Source: Pseudomarimonas arenosa
GTDB taxonomy: Bacteria; Pseudomonadota; Gammaproteobacteria; Xanthomonadales; Xanthomonadaceae
Assembly: GCF_014841215.1 (NCBI RefSeq)
Contig: NZ_JACYTR010000011.1
Span: forward strand, 62,001 to 126,000
Length of the DNA stretch: 64,000 nt
Direction of reading: 5' to 3'
Part shown: positions 51,713 to 61,700 of the stretch, piece after piece
How positions within the stretch are numbered: the first letter of the stretch is position 1
Layout of the letters: every line of letters begins with the position of its first letter
Translations under genes and position numbers: made by a program
The notes under the pieces: generated by a model
What the model was told of the DNA's origin: nothing
Databases searched by the model: none
Seen by the model: the letters and a program-made list of their open reading frames with translations, nothing else

Positions 51713-52428
51713 TTGCGACGACTCCTCAATTGCAGCAACAGCGCGATCACCAGCACCGTGAAGGCAAAACCCGCCCATTGCAGGGCATAACCGTAATGTT
51801 GTTCAGGGCTCAGCGTGTTGGGTAAGGCGATCTGCTCACGATCCAGCCCATCGAGCCCGGCCTCATCCCCTGTCAACCGCAAGACTCCATGAACAAGCGA
51901 CATGTTAAGTTTGCCAGCGATCTGCTGATGGTCGAGATTGACCAGCAAGACCGGCGCCTCGCCGTCGGGCCAGTGGTCCTCGGCCAACACGATGCCCTGA
52001 CCCGGCCAAGGCATCAGCAGGCCCTGCGCATGCAGCGTCAACGGTGGCGGCGGCAGCGCGGGTATCTGGCGCCCATGCGGCGTCGGCATCCAACCGAAAT
52101 CAACCAGAAGCGCCGCATCTGTCGGCCCAGCATAGGCCGCAAACGCTCGCCATCCCGGCCGTCCTTCGCGCAACTGGTTGTCGAGCAACAGCCAGCGCGG
52201 CTGCTGACGTCGCAGTGCGGCGTCGACGCGCGTTGGCACCGTGACCGGGCGCGCCAGATCCAGCGTTGCCAATGGCTCAGCAGGCGCAGTCAGCGCAGCT
52301 TCCCAGTCGGCCAGATACTGCGTCTTCCACTGCGCACGCTCGTACTGCCACAGAGCCGCCCGACTGCAAAGCGCGGCGACCAACAGTGCTGCTGCCCACA
52401 GCCACCAACGTTCAGCGCGCAGTTGCAT
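51709..52428 (-). CDS. SURF1 family cytochrome oxidase assembly protein
   Basis: A 239-residue protein with one membrane helix at each end (about 9-27 and 215-234) and a periplasmic domain between, the layout of SURF1/Shy1. ALWQYERAQWK near the N-terminus, RPGWRAFAAY, LLVDFGWMP and YGYALQWAGFAF are family features. SURF1 helps place haem A in CoxA. It is divergent from the small DUF2909 gene and coupled to the Sco-like gene by a four-base overlap. Confidence 0.9.
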   Translation of the reverse strand: MQLRAERWWLWAAALLVAALCSRAALWQYERAQWKTQYLADWEAALTAPAEPLATLDLARPVTVPTRVDAALRRQQPRWLLLDNQLREGRPGWRAFAAYAGPTDAALLVDFGWMPTPHGRQIPALPPPPLTLHAQGLLMPWPGQGIVLAEDHWPDGEAPVLLVNLDHQQIAGKLNMSLVHGVLRLTGDEAGLDGLDREQIALPNTLSPEQHYGYALQWAGFAFTVLVIALLLQLRSRRK

Positions 52429-52503
52429 CAGCCTTCACGGCGAGCTGCCTGTTTGAGGCCGGCAAAACCGCCATAATGGGCCTTGGACCTCATTGGCATC
52501 GAG

Positions 52504-52710
52504 ATGAAAACTGCCCTCATCATCGCCTTCCTGCTGCTGATTCTTTACAACCTGGGAGCAGGGCTTTACTACATGCTCACCGACAAGGGCCAGAGCGACC
52601 GTACCGTGAATGCCCTGACCCGGCGTATCGCGCTGTCAGTCGCGCTGATCATCCTGGTGATCATCGGCATTGCCACTGGCGTGATTCAGCCTCACGGCAT
52701 TCAGCCTTAG
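52504..52710 (+). CDS. Small twin-transmembrane protein (DUF2909)
   Basis: A 68-residue membrane protein with two helices (about residues 3-22 and 41-60) joined by a charged loop, TDKGQSDRTVNALTRR. This is the DUF2909 family, commonly found on the opposite strand within cytochrome c oxidase clusters. An assembly or stability role for the oxidase is inferred from location. The ATG at 52504 begins the first helix. It is divergent from SURF1 and convergent with coxC. Confidence 0.8.
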   Translation: MKTALIIAFLLLILYNLGAGLYYMLTDKGQSDRTVNALTRRIALSVALIILVIIGIATGVIQPHGIQP

Positions 52711-52754
52711 GGGCTGAGCGCGCAGTGTGATTCAACTGCCCTGAAAACACAGGC

Positions 52755-52772
52755 GGGCCGGAAAGCCGGCCC
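52755..52772. terminator. Hairpin between DUF2909 gene and coxC
   Basis: GGGCCGG (52755-52761), loop AAAG, CCGGCCC (52766-52772): a perfect 7-bp GC stem between convergent genes. No clear U-tract. Confidence 0.55.
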
Positions 52773-52797
52773 GGTGTGAGGATACGTTGGCTGCGGT

Positions 52798-53670
52798 CTA
52801 GACCACGTAGACGAACATGAACAGGCCGAGCCAGACCACGTCGACGAAGTGCCAGTACCAGGCCACCGCTTCAAAAGCGAAATGGTTGTCCTTGCTGAAG
52901 TGGCCCTTGGCGCAGCGGAACCAGATCACCGTCAGCATGATGGCACCGAGGGTAACGTGCATGCCGTGGAAACCGGTCAGCATGAAGAAGGTGGAGCCGT
53001 AGATGCCAGAGCCCAGGGTCAGATTCAGATCGCCGTAGGCGTGCATGTACTCGTAAGCCTGGTAGTACAGGAACACGGCGCCAAGCACCACGGTGGCACC
53101 GAGCCAGAACAGCAGGCTGCCACGCTTGCCGGCGCGCAGTGCATGGTGCGCGATGGTGATGGTGACGCCCGAGCTAAGTAGCAACAGGGTGTTAAGCAGC
53201 GGAATGCCCCAGGCCGGAATGGTCTGGAATTCACCGCCGACATTACCCGGTCCATTGGTCGGCCAGGCGCCATCGAATCCGCTCCACAGCAGTGCGTGGG
53301 TTGCAGCGCCATCACCTTCGCCACCCAGCCACGGCACCGACAAGGTGCGGGCGTACCAAAGAGCACCGAAGAACACGGCAAAAAACATCACTTCGGAGAA
53401 GATGAACCAGATCATTCCCATGCGGAAGCTGACATCGACCTGGCGGTTGTAGAAACCCTTGATCGACTCGGCGATCACGTTGCCGAACCAGCCAAACAGC
53501 ATGTACAGCAGGACGGCGATGCCGCCGAACATCACCCACAGCCCCGCGGCTGCACCGTTGATCCAGGTCGCGGCTCCGATCATGGTGGCAAACAGGCCGA
53601 CCGAGCCCACCAGTGGCCAATGACTGTGATGTGGGACGTAGTAGATGTTGGCGTCGTGCGTCTGGGCCAT
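52798..53670 (-). CDS. ctaE: Cytochrome c oxidase subunit III
   Basis: A 290-residue inner-membrane subunit with seven helices. FSEVMFFAVFFGALWYAR and FFMLTGFHGMHVTLGA are conserved segments, and the C-terminus WYWHFVDVVWLGLFMFVYVV is typical of subunit III. It lies over CoxA and stabilises proton uptake. GGGGAA precedes the ATG at 53670. It follows ctaG after 20 bases and ends the structural gene run. Confidence 0.96.
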   Translation of the reverse strand: MAQTHDANIYYVPHHSHWPLVGSVGLFATMIGAATWINGAAAGLWVMFGGIAVLLYMLFGWFGNVIAESIKGFYNRQVDVSFRMGMIWFIFSEVMFFAVFFGALWYARTLSVPWLGGEGDGAATHALLWSGFDGAWPTNGPGNVGGEFQTIPAWGIPLLNTLLLLSSGVTITIAHHALRAGKRGSLLFWLGATVVLGAVFLYYQAYEYMHAYGDLNLTLGSGIYGSTFFMLTGFHGMHVTLGAIMLTVIWFRCAKGHFSKDNHFAFEAVAWYWHFVDVVWLGLFMFVYVV

Positions 53671-53690
53671 GGGGTTCCCCGTGAGTGTGC

Positions 53691-54251
53691 TCAAAGACCA
53701 CCGGCGGCGAGCGCATTGCTGGCGCGCAACCGCTGGGTGGCAATCTCGTTGTTGAAGAAAGTATAGGACAAGGTCAGGGTGTCGATGTTCTGTGGTAAAT
53801 CAGGGTCGACCACGAAGCGCACCGGCATCGCGCGTTGCTCCCCGGGATTGAGCAGCTGCTCGGTGAAACAGAAACATTCGGTCTTGTTGAAGTAGATCGC
53901 CACCGACGCCGGCGCTACCGACGGCACGGCCTGACCAACAATCGGCAGCGGCGATTCATTGATGGCATAGAAGGTCGCCTCGTTCATTTCGCCGGGGTGC
54001 ACCTTCATCGACATCTTCTCGGCGCGAAACTGCCAAGGAAGCTTGGAATTGACCCCGGCGGTGAACTCAATCGTCACCTGACGACTGAGATCGGGTTCAT
54101 AACTACGAACTTCGACCGGTCCTTCTTCGAACTTGATGCCCAACAACTTTTCACAGGCCAGCCGATACAGCGGCACCAGGGCAAAGGCAAATCCAAACGA
54201 CACCACGGCGGCCAGCGCGCCCCATTTGAGCAGCGGCAAGTGCTTGTTCAT
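53691..54251 (-). CDS. ctaG: Cytochrome c oxidase assembly protein CtaG (Cox11)
   Basis: A 186-residue copper chaperone anchored by one helix (residues about 9-27) with a periplasmic domain. It supplies the CuB site of CoxA. The copper-binding C126-F-C128 in KTECFCFTEQ is intact, with a further Cys33 after the helix. The ATG at 54251 overlaps the stop of the small upstream gene by four bases, which fixes the start; the longer in-frame extension lies inside that gene. Confidence 0.94.
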   Translation of the reverse strand: MNKHLPLLKWGALAAVVSFGFAFALVPLYRLACEKLLGIKFEEGPVEVRSYEPDLSRQVTIEFTAGVNSKLPWQFRAEKMSMKVHPGEMNEATFYAINESPLPIVGQAVPSVAPASVAIYFNKTECFCFTEQLLNPGEQRAMPVRFVVDPDLPQNIDTLTLSYTFFNNEIATQRLRASNALAAGGL

Positions 54252-54373
54252 CCGCCTGCTCCGCGCCAGGTCAGATAGATGAACAGGGCATAGACGCCGA
54301 GCGCACACCCGGCCATCCACAGGGCAGTCCTGCGGGCGGCACTACGTTGGCTGGTCGGGCTTTGATCTTGCAT
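54248..54373 (-). CDS. Cytochrome oxidase small assembly protein
   Basis: A 41-residue protein: a short polar start (MQDQSPTSQRSAARRT) and one transmembrane helix (ALWMAGCALGVYALFIYL). Tiny single-helix proteins lie between coxA and ctaG in many beta- and gammaproteobacteria and are named small assembly proteins; their action is unknown. The four-base ATGA overlap with ctaG and the position after coxA are the main support. Its leader is short and no strong ribosome site is evident. Confidence 0.7.
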   Translation of the reverse strand: MQDQSPTSQRSAARRTALWMAGCALGVYALFIYLTWRGAGG

Positions 54374-54434
54374 GGCTCGATGGAACGCTATATCCGGGGG
54401 CCAACGAGCCGGCTGACGCCGGCCCGTTCGCTGA

Positions 54435-56048
54435 TCAATGGGTGACGTCGCCGTGGGCGAGATCACCATCACGAATCACCGGCGGCGTGGTGAAGGTATG
54501 GTGCGGCGCCGGCGACGGCACGGTCCACTCGAGACCCTTGGCACCTTCCCACACTCGATCGGTGGCCTTGACACCGCCGCGAGCGCAACTCCACACGATG
54601 TAGACGAACAACAGCTGCGACAGGCCAAAGCCGAAGCCGCCGATCGACGACCACATGTTGAAGTCGGCAAAGGCAACGTTGTAGTCGGGAATACGGCGCG
54701 GCATTCCAGCCAGACCGAGGAAATGCTGCGGGAAGAACAGCAGGTTGACGAAGATCGTGCTCAGCCAGAAGTGCCACTTGCCCAGGGTCTCGTTGTACAT
54801 GTGACCGGTCCATTTCGGCAGCCAGTAATAGCAGGCGCCCATGATCGAGAACACCGCACCGGTGACCAGCACGTAATGGAAGTGGGCCACCACGAAGTAG
54901 GTGTCGTGGTACTGGTAGTCGGCCGGGGTGATGGCCAGCATCAAGCCGGAGAAGCCGCCGATGGTGAACATGATGACAAAGCCAATGGCGAACAGCATCG
55001 GCGTCTCGAAGGTCATCGAGCTCTTCCACATGGTCGACACCCAATTGAACACCTTCACCCCGGTGGGAATGCCGATCAGCATGGTGGCGTACATGAAGTA
55101 GATCTTGCCGCCCAGCGGCATGCCGACGGTGAACATGTGATGCGCCCAGACGATGAACGACAGGAACGCAATCGAGGCCGTGGCGTAGACCATCGCCTGA
55201 TAGCCGAACAGCGGCTTGCGCGAGAAGGTCGGAATGATCTCGCTGACCACGCCGAAGGCCGGCAGGATCATGATGTAGACCTCGGGGTGACCGAAGAACC
55301 AGAAGATGTGCTGGAACAGTACCGGGTCACCGCCACCGGCGGCATTGAAGAAACTGGTGGCGAAGAACTTGTCGGTCAGCAGCATGGTGACCGCCCCCGC
55401 CAGCACCGGCATCACGGCGATCAGCAGGAAGGCGGTGATCAGCCAGGTCCAGACGAAGATCGGCATCTTCAGCAGGTCGATGCCCGGGGCACGCATGTTG
55501 AGGATGGTGGCGATGATATTGATCGCGCCCATGATCGAACTGATACCCATCATGTGCACGGCAAAAATGGCAAAGGTCACGTTGGAGCCGCCCTGCAACA
55601 CCAGCGGCGGATACAGGGTCCAGCCAGCGGCCGGTGCGCCGCCCGGCAGGAACAGGGTCAGCAGCAACAGGGTGAAGGCGAACGGCAGGATCCAGAACGA
55701 CCAGTTGTTCATGCGCGGTAGCGCCATATCCGGCGCGCCCACCATCAGCGGGATCATCCAGTTGCCAAGGCCGACGAAGGCCGGCATCACGGCACCGAAC
55801 ACCATGATCAGCGCATGCATGGTGGTCATCGAGTTAAAGAACTCGGGCTCCACCAGCTGCATGCCGGGCTGGAACAGTTCGGCGCGGATCACCAGCGCCA
55901 TGGCGCCGCCGATCAGGAACATCACCAAGGAGAAAATCAGGTACAGGGTACCGATGTCCTTGTGATTGGTAGCGAAGAACCAGCGCTGAATGAAACCCGC
56001 CGGCGCGTGGTGATGATCGTCGTGATGTGCAGTGTGTTCGGTAGCCAT
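54435..56048 (-). CDS. ctaD: Cytochrome c oxidase subunit I
   Basis: A 537-residue core subunit with twelve helices, binding haem a and the haem a3-CuB centre. The low-spin haem ligand His is in TTMHALIMVFGAVMP; CuB and its crosslinked Tyr are in WFFGHPEVYI and WAHHMFTVG; HFHYVL carries the haem a3 and second haem a ligands. A His-rich N-terminal tail (AHHDDHHHAP) precedes the first helix. GAGG lies before the ATG at 56048. It is the terminal oxidase fed by cytochrome c, plausibly by the c4 encoded at 24 kb. Confidence 0.97.
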   Translation of the reverse strand: MATEHTAHHDDHHHAPAGFIQRWFFATNHKDIGTLYLIFSLVMFLIGGAMALVIRAELFQPGMQLVEPEFFNSMTTMHALIMVFGAVMPAFVGLGNWMIPLMVGAPDMALPRMNNWSFWILPFAFTLLLLTLFLPGGAPAAGWTLYPPLVLQGGSNVTFAIFAVHMMGISSIMGAINIIATILNMRAPGIDLLKMPIFVWTWLITAFLLIAVMPVLAGAVTMLLTDKFFATSFFNAAGGGDPVLFQHIFWFFGHPEVYIMILPAFGVVSEIIPTFSRKPLFGYQAMVYATASIAFLSFIVWAHHMFTVGMPLGGKIYFMYATMLIGIPTGVKVFNWVSTMWKSSMTFETPMLFAIGFVIMFTIGGFSGLMLAITPADYQYHDTYFVVAHFHYVLVTGAVFSIMGACYYWLPKWTGHMYNETLGKWHFWLSTIFVNLLFFPQHFLGLAGMPRRIPDYNVAFADFNMWSSIGGFGFGLSQLLFVYIVWSCARGGVKATDRVWEGAKGLEWTVPSPAPHHTFTTPPVIRDGDLAHGDVTH

Positions 56049-56079
56049 GGCTGCCAACCTCTAAGCTCGTGTGTCTGGA

Positions 56080-56985
56080 TCAGCCCTTGGCGGGCACGGT
56101 GACCGACGTCTGCGCGGTGCGCGCGGCGTCGTCGCGGGCGGCCATCTCGCCGGCCAGGTAAGTTTCAAACTCGGCCCGCGACACCGCCTTGACGACGATC
56201 GGCATAAAGCCGTGGTCCTTGCCGCAAAGCTCGGCACACTGGCCGCGATAGGTGCCCGGGGTGTTGATCCGGGTCCAGGCTTCGTTGATCACACCGGGGA
56301 TGGCGTCCTGCTTCCAGCCCAGGCTCGGTACCCACCAGGCATGGATGACGTCATCCGCGGTGATCACGAAACGGATCTTGGTATCCGTCGGCAGGATCAG
56401 CGGCTTGTCGACATCGAGCAGATAGTTCGGGTGGCCGTCCAGACTGGGCGCTTCGCCCGAATTGAGCTGGCGGATGCGGTCACTTTCGCGATCGAGGCGG
56501 CTGACGAACTGCACGCTGGTCGGCTGATCCTTGTAGTTGAGGATCTCGTAGCGCCACATCCACTGGTAGCCGGTGACCTTGACGGTCATTTCCGAACCCG
56601 ACACATCGTCGATTTCGAACAACACCTTGGTGGCCGGAATGGCCATGCCGACCAGGATCAGGATCGGCACAACGGTCCAGATGACTTCAGCCGTGGTGTT
56701 GTGGCTCCACGTGGCCGCCACCGCACCTTTCGACTTCCGGAAGCGGATCATCGCGATCACCATGGCGCCGAACACGACGACGCCGATCGCCACGCAGATC
56801 AGGAAGATCAACATGTGCAGGTCGTAAACCTTACCGGCGACGTCAGTGACGCCGGTCGTCATGTTGAGCTGCATGGGCTCCGGATTGGCAATGGCCGCGC
56901 CGGCCATCAACATCGCGGACACCGCAAGACTCCAAAGCCCGAGCTTTCCGGCCGACTTCATTCGCTTACTCCACCACGTCTTCAT
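56080..56985 (-). CDS. ctaC: Cytochrome c oxidase subunit II
   Basis: A 301-residue subunit that accepts electrons from cytochrome c. A signal peptide (residues about 1-33) is followed by two transmembrane helices (about 55-80 and 98-118) and a periplasmic cupredoxin domain. All CuA ligands are present: H215 (VIHAWW), C250, C254, H258 and M261 in CAELCGKDHGFM. YQWMWRY is the aromatic electron-entry region. No fused cytochrome c domain. It leads the structural genes, 31 bases before coxA. Confidence 0.96.
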   Translation of the reverse strand: MKTWWSKRMKSAGKLGLWSLAVSAMLMAGAAIANPEPMQLNMTTGVTDVAGKVYDLHMLIFLICVAIGVVVFGAMVIAMIRFRKSKGAVAATWSHNTTAEVIWTVVPILILVGMAIPATKVLFEIDDVSGSEMTVKVTGYQWMWRYEILNYKDQPTSVQFVSRLDRESDRIRQLNSGEAPSLDGHPNYLLDVDKPLILPTDTKIRFVITADDVIHAWWVPSLGWKQDAIPGVINEAWTRINTPGTYRGQCAELCGKDHGFMPIVVKAVSRAEFETYLAGEMAARDDAARTAQTSVTVPAKG

Positions 56986-57016
56986 TCGAATTGTTCCGTC
57001 CTAACGTCAGCGCCGG

Positions 57017-57487
57017 CTATGCCGGTCTCGACGCCCAGCGCAAGAGTTCGGCCATGCGCTCGGCCAATGTTCTGCGTTCGTGCTCGCTCAAGCACTCACC
57101 GATTTCCTGCTTTCGCCGACCCGAGCGCAACCACAAGCGCCCTGCCTCCACATCCAGCCGAACCCAGGCCGGATGGGCAGCAAACTGATCGGCCATCTCC
57201 GGCAGCCGCCGCACCGAAAGCCGATTGCGCGCCACCGCAATCACCTCAAGCCGCTGCCCCTGCCGCCAAACCCAATGCATGCAACCGATCACCGCGATCA
57301 GCTCAAGCACTGCAAATGCCGGCGCAAACACATTGCCCTGCCAGCCGCTGTATACCGCCACCGGCACCACCAAGACCACCAGACCCAGCGATATCCAGCG
57401 CAATTGCCGCGGGTCAAGCGAGCGATTGGGCCGTACGACCAACCTCGCTTCCCCACTGTCTGCAGCCGGAGCATATTGCTCGATCAT
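57017..57487 (-). CDS. DUF2244 domain membrane protein
   Basis: A 156-residue protein with two adjacent membrane helices (about 31-50 and 55-72) near the N-terminus and a cytoplasmic tail. RLVVRPNRSLDPRQLRW and the LEVIAVARNRLSVRR segment fit DUF2244. The family is regularly found directly upstream of coxB and its role is unknown. The ATG at 57487 follows a G-rich stretch; sequence upstream in the same frame is non-conserved. It is 31 bases before coxB and probably part of the same transcript. Confidence 0.8.
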   Translation of the reverse strand: MIEQYAPAADSGEARLVVRPNRSLDPRQLRWISLGLVVLVVPVAVYSGWQGNVFAPAFAVLELIAVIGCMHWVWRQGQRLEVIAVARNRLSVRRLPEMADQFAAHPAWVRLDVEAGRLWLRSGRRKQEIGECLSEHERRTLAERMAELLRWASRPA

Positions 57488-57643
57488 GGCCAGGCCCCCG
57501 GGAGCCCAACGGCCAGAATTCACTGGCCGCAAAGTCGCGGAATGATAGAACTGGCGCGCCTTCGCGGCAAGCAAAAACGGCCAGCGACACCAGTGTGGAG
57601 CCTAGTGGCGCGGCAGTGATCGCGACGCGAACCGAATGTGAAG

Positions 57644-57663
57644 GAGGCGCCCGAAGGCGCCTC
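57644..57663 (-). terminator. Terminator hairpin after the YbaY-like gene
   Basis: GAGGCGCC (57644-57651) and GGCGCCTC (57656-57663) form an 8-bp stem; on the minus strand the loop is the stable TTCG tetraloop, followed by CTTCACATT. It lies 27 bases after the stop of the lipoprotein gene. Confidence 0.6.
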
Positions 57664-57689
57664 GCAGTGGATCAGAGCGCAGCGGGGGC

Positions 57690-58556
57690 TTACTTCACCT
57701 TGGCGCTGGCCTGGGCGTAGAGCTTTTCTGCCATCGCTTTCAGCTCGGCGATATCAGCCTCTTCCATCGGCTTGTCGTTGACATCGCGATTCAGCACCAG
57801 ACTGCCGTCCTTGCCCCAGCCGACATGGGCGGCCACACCACTCTTCTCGCGCACCAGCACCCAGGGCTGGCCGTTCTTGTAGGCAAAGCGGAACGAGACC
57901 TGGCCGGTCTTCGGATAGTCGATCACCTGGCGGGCGAAACGCACACCACTGGAATCGGCAAAGGCATCCCAACCCACGGTGATGTCGTCCTCGATGCTCT
58001 CGCCGTTGTAGCGCTTCATGCCGCCGATCGAGCGCTCCAGCTTGTCGAATTCCTGCTTCAGCAGGTCGGCCGGCGGAATGTTGGGAGCCGGCAGGCCGCC
58101 ACCGCGCACCAGGGCGATGTCAGCGCGGTCGGGCGCGCCTTGAGCCAGTACCGCCGGCGGGTTGTCGGTGCCGTACAGCACCACATCGCCGGTCAGCAGT
58201 GCCGCTTCGATCACATACTTCCCTTGCGGATTGACGCTGGCCGTTTCATAGGGCAACGCATAGGTGTAGGGCAGGCTGGCCGGCGCCGGCTCCACTCGCT
58301 CGGCCATCACTGGAGGCACGATCGACGGATCGCTCATGTCCAGCAGGCGAAGACGCAGGCTGAGGCCGCCGGGCAGATCGTTCAGTCCCTCGATCGACAA
58401 TGAGCCGCGCACCGCGGTGGCAGACGCCGGTACCGGCGGCGGACCCGCTGGGGCCTGCTGCACAGGGGCTTGCTGCGTTTGGTTGCTGGTCGATTGTTGG
58501 CCACAGCCAACGATGAGCAAAGCAGCGGAAATAGCGATCACTAGCGGCGCGCGCAT
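57690..58556 (-). CDS. YbaY family (YscW-like) lipoprotein
   Basis: A 288-residue envelope lipoprotein. The lipobox LIVGC (about residues 14-18) follows a hydrophobic leader, then a Gln/Pro-rich linker. Residues about 50-160 carry the YbaY/YscW beta-sandwich domain, recognisable in VRGSLSIEGL and the repeated SxPYxYAL pattern. The last 100 residues form a second domain with IDYPKTGQVSFRFAYKNG and a helical end. The role is unknown; the family is linked to envelope stability. AGGAG precedes the ATG at 58556. Confidence 0.75.
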   Translation of the reverse strand: MRAPLVIAISAALLIVGCGQQSTSNQTQQAPVQQAPAGPPPVPASATAVRGSLSIEGLNDLPGGLSLRLRLLDMSDPSIVPPVMAERVEPAPASLPYTYALPYETASVNPQGKYVIEAALLTGDVVLYGTDNPPAVLAQGAPDRADIALVRGGGLPAPNIPPADLLKQEFDKLERSIGGMKRYNGESIEDDITVGWDAFADSSGVRFARQVIDYPKTGQVSFRFAYKNGQPWVLVREKSGVAAHVGWGKDGSLVLNRDVNDKPMEEADIAELKAMAEKLYAQASAKVK

Positions 58557-58786
58557 CAAGTAGCTCCTGCGGTTCTGACTGTCGATGGGGTTGACGGTAG
58601 CGCCGAGCGGCGCCGATCGGGTCAAACCCCGGAGTTTAACCGGCTGGAGGGCAAATGCTCCAACCCCCAGCGCTCGGACTTCATCCTGTGCATCGGCAAA
58701 GAGAAGCGGCGCCAGTATCTCGATTGTGGGACGCTTTGCGCCGACGCTCAGCGGCGCTCGTTCAGCGCAGGCTTAGAAAGATGGGG

Positions 58787-61700
58787 TCAGCGTTCCACCC
58801 GGTAGTTGATGCCTGCCCGGCTTTCGCGGCTGGATTCCAGCTCCAGATCCAGGCGGTCGCTGATCAGATAACGCACGGTGACCGCACTAGCATCTTCGAA
58901 CAAGGCAACGCCGTAGGCGAGGTACAGGCGCGGCGACAGGTACTTGCCAACGGTGAAAGCCGCGCCGATTGAACTCGAGTCGGAGACACCGAAGGTATCC
59001 AGACCCAGGCGCCCGCCCACCCTCGCTGCCAGCAGATTTCCGCCCATCGCTGCCGCTGCCTGACCGAGCTGTGCGCCATCAGCTGAACTGGCCGAGCTCA
59101 GTGGTTGCCCCAGCACCAGCAGGGACAAGGCTTCAGCCTGGTTCATCGGCGGCTCCGACCATAGATCCAGACTGGGCGCCAGCGCCGGCCCACGCACCTC
59201 GATACCCACCTTGTCCTGCCGCACCTTGCGCATCGCCCGCAGTTCGATGCCCGGGTTGTCGAGCGGGCCGTTGGCAAACAGCAGCCGACCGCGTTCGATC
59301 TCCAGGCCCTGGGCATAGGCACTGTACTTGCCGAACAGATTCAAGGAACCGCGGCCGCGCGCGGCCTCGCCGGGCCGCTCGGTGATGCGCAACTTGCCGG
59401 CCATTCGGCCATCGAAGCCAAAGCCCTGCAAGCGTACCGCTTCACCTAGTTGCAGCTGCAGATCCACTTGGATCGGCAGCGCCTGGATGCCGGTGGCTTC
59501 GAATCGTGGATCCAGCACCACCACGTCGGCGGATCGGGTCTCGCCCGCCTCGATGCGCTCGAGGTCGATCAGAGCCTCATTGACCTCGACCCGCCCGCCC
59601 AGCCTCGCCGTACCCTGCTGCCAGCTGATCTGCACATCTGGACTGGCGACAATCTTCAGCCGCCGGGTGTCAGCCAATCGCACGTCCCGGCCAGCCAGGC
59701 GCACCCGCGCCGCGCCACCGGCCTGCCATTCTCCTTCGATCCTCAGCGGACCGCCGCCACTGCGCAACTGTCCGTCGATATTGAAACTGTTGCCGGCGCC
59801 AAACACCGTCAATTCGGAGTCAGCGAACTCGACCCCCAGGGCCGGCACCTTGCCGCCGAGTTCGGTCAGACGCAATTCGCCACTCAACGGAGGCTGCTGG
59901 TCCATCGCCCAGCTCAGCTGGCCCTGCGCGGTGCCGCTGGCTCCGACCACATCCGGCAGCAGCAACTGCAAGGCCGCTATCTGACGCAAGTCAACCTGCA
60001 CGCGGCCACGCATGGCTGAAAAGTCAGGTTGCTCGCCCAAGGGCAGCTCCAGCTGCAGCCCGAGCGACCCTGCCGCCGCATTGCGCAACGCACCGTCGAG
60101 GCGCCATAGCGCTGCATCCGGCAGCTTCTGACCGCGAAGTTCAATCACATCCCAACCCAGCAGTTGCACGTCCTGATCGAGCGAGCGCAGTTCCCCGGGG
60201 CCGCCGCTCAAGCGCATCGGGCCCGGTCGCCAGACGGAGTCACGCTCGCTGACCTCGAGATCGAAACCAAACTCGCCGCGCAGCTCCAAACCCCGGTCGG
60301 GCGCGACCAGGGCGAACAGACGATCGAGCTGCAGAGTCTCGCCTCTCAACGTCCAGTTTCGACCTGATTCAGCAGAGGTCATTGCCACGCAGAGCTGACC
60401 CAGATCGCCACCCAGACAGGCCGGAGTCAGACGCAGTGTCTGGCCATACTCGAATTCAACCGGCGCCTGCAGCAGCCATTGTCCGGCCACTTGCGACTCC
60501 AGCCCGAGCGCCGCAAGGTCGAGGCGGCCCTGCCCTTGCTGATGCCGACCTGCTGCCGCCAGCGTGAGCGCAAGGTCATCTCGTTCGGCCCGCAGTTGCG
60601 CACTGTAGTCTTCAGGCCGGCCGGCCAGACTGATGCTGCCGCGCCATTCGCCCAGGCTGGGATGAGCCAGCCCGCGGTACTCAAGATCGAGCGAACCGTT
60701 GTCCGCAGGCCCGGGCCAGCGGCCATGCACGTGCGCAAAGCTGAGTCGATGCCCCACAGCCTGCAACCGCTCGCCGCGCAGGTCGAATCGCAGGTCGCGC
60801 CACTCGGCGGGCGAGGACTGCTGCAGCTGGCGAAAATCGCCCATGCTCAACTCACCATCCAGGGTGCCGCCTAGATCGGGCCACCACGGATCGAGGCGCC
60901 ACTGGTCGACGCTCAGGCGCAGTGCTCGTTCCTCCGTGTTCACCGCCAGCCGACCGCTGCCGGCGCGCAGCTCCGCTGACACCGCGTGCAGCTGATCGTT
61001 GCGCAGCTGCACGGCTAGGCGGCCATCGAAACGCTGTGCATTGATCTGGCCACGAATCTGCCCGACCTTTAGCTCGCCGCTCCAGCCATCGGCCGCTTGC
61101 TGCAGGTCCAGGGTCCCCTGCACGTCCAATTCCCCCTGCCAGTGCGAAGACAGCCAGAACGGATCCAGCCCATCACTGCTGAACTTGAGCTGGGTCGAGA
61201 CCTGCTCGGCAAGTTCTATTCGTCCGCTGAGGTCGGCCCTGCCGTGGGCGGTCAGCAGTTCAAGACGCTCGATCTCGATCAACGGCGCTTGCCAGTGCAG
61301 TCGCCAGACGGCCGACAAGCTGCGTTCCAGTGCCAGTAGTTCGGCACTGCCTTCCAGACGCAACTGCTGCCAGGGGCCGGCAATCACACCCTCGGCACGC
61401 AGCAGGCGGGGCGGCGCTGACTCCGCATCGCTGCCTGCAGGCGATGTTCCATCAACGCCCAGCGTCAGCGGCAGATCGCTGATGCTCCACTTGATATCAA
61501 GCTCCGGGGTCTGCTGCAAACCATGCACGGCGCCGCTGGCCTTGCCCTGCCCGCCTCCGGCCAACTGCCAGGCCAGCGTATCGATCTGCACCTGGCTGAG
61601 ATCATTCTCCCAACTTAGCACTGCGTTGAGGTGATCGAGTGCTAGCTCACCAAGCTCTGCATCACCTTCAACCATCAGCTGCTGAAAGTCGCTGTTCAAG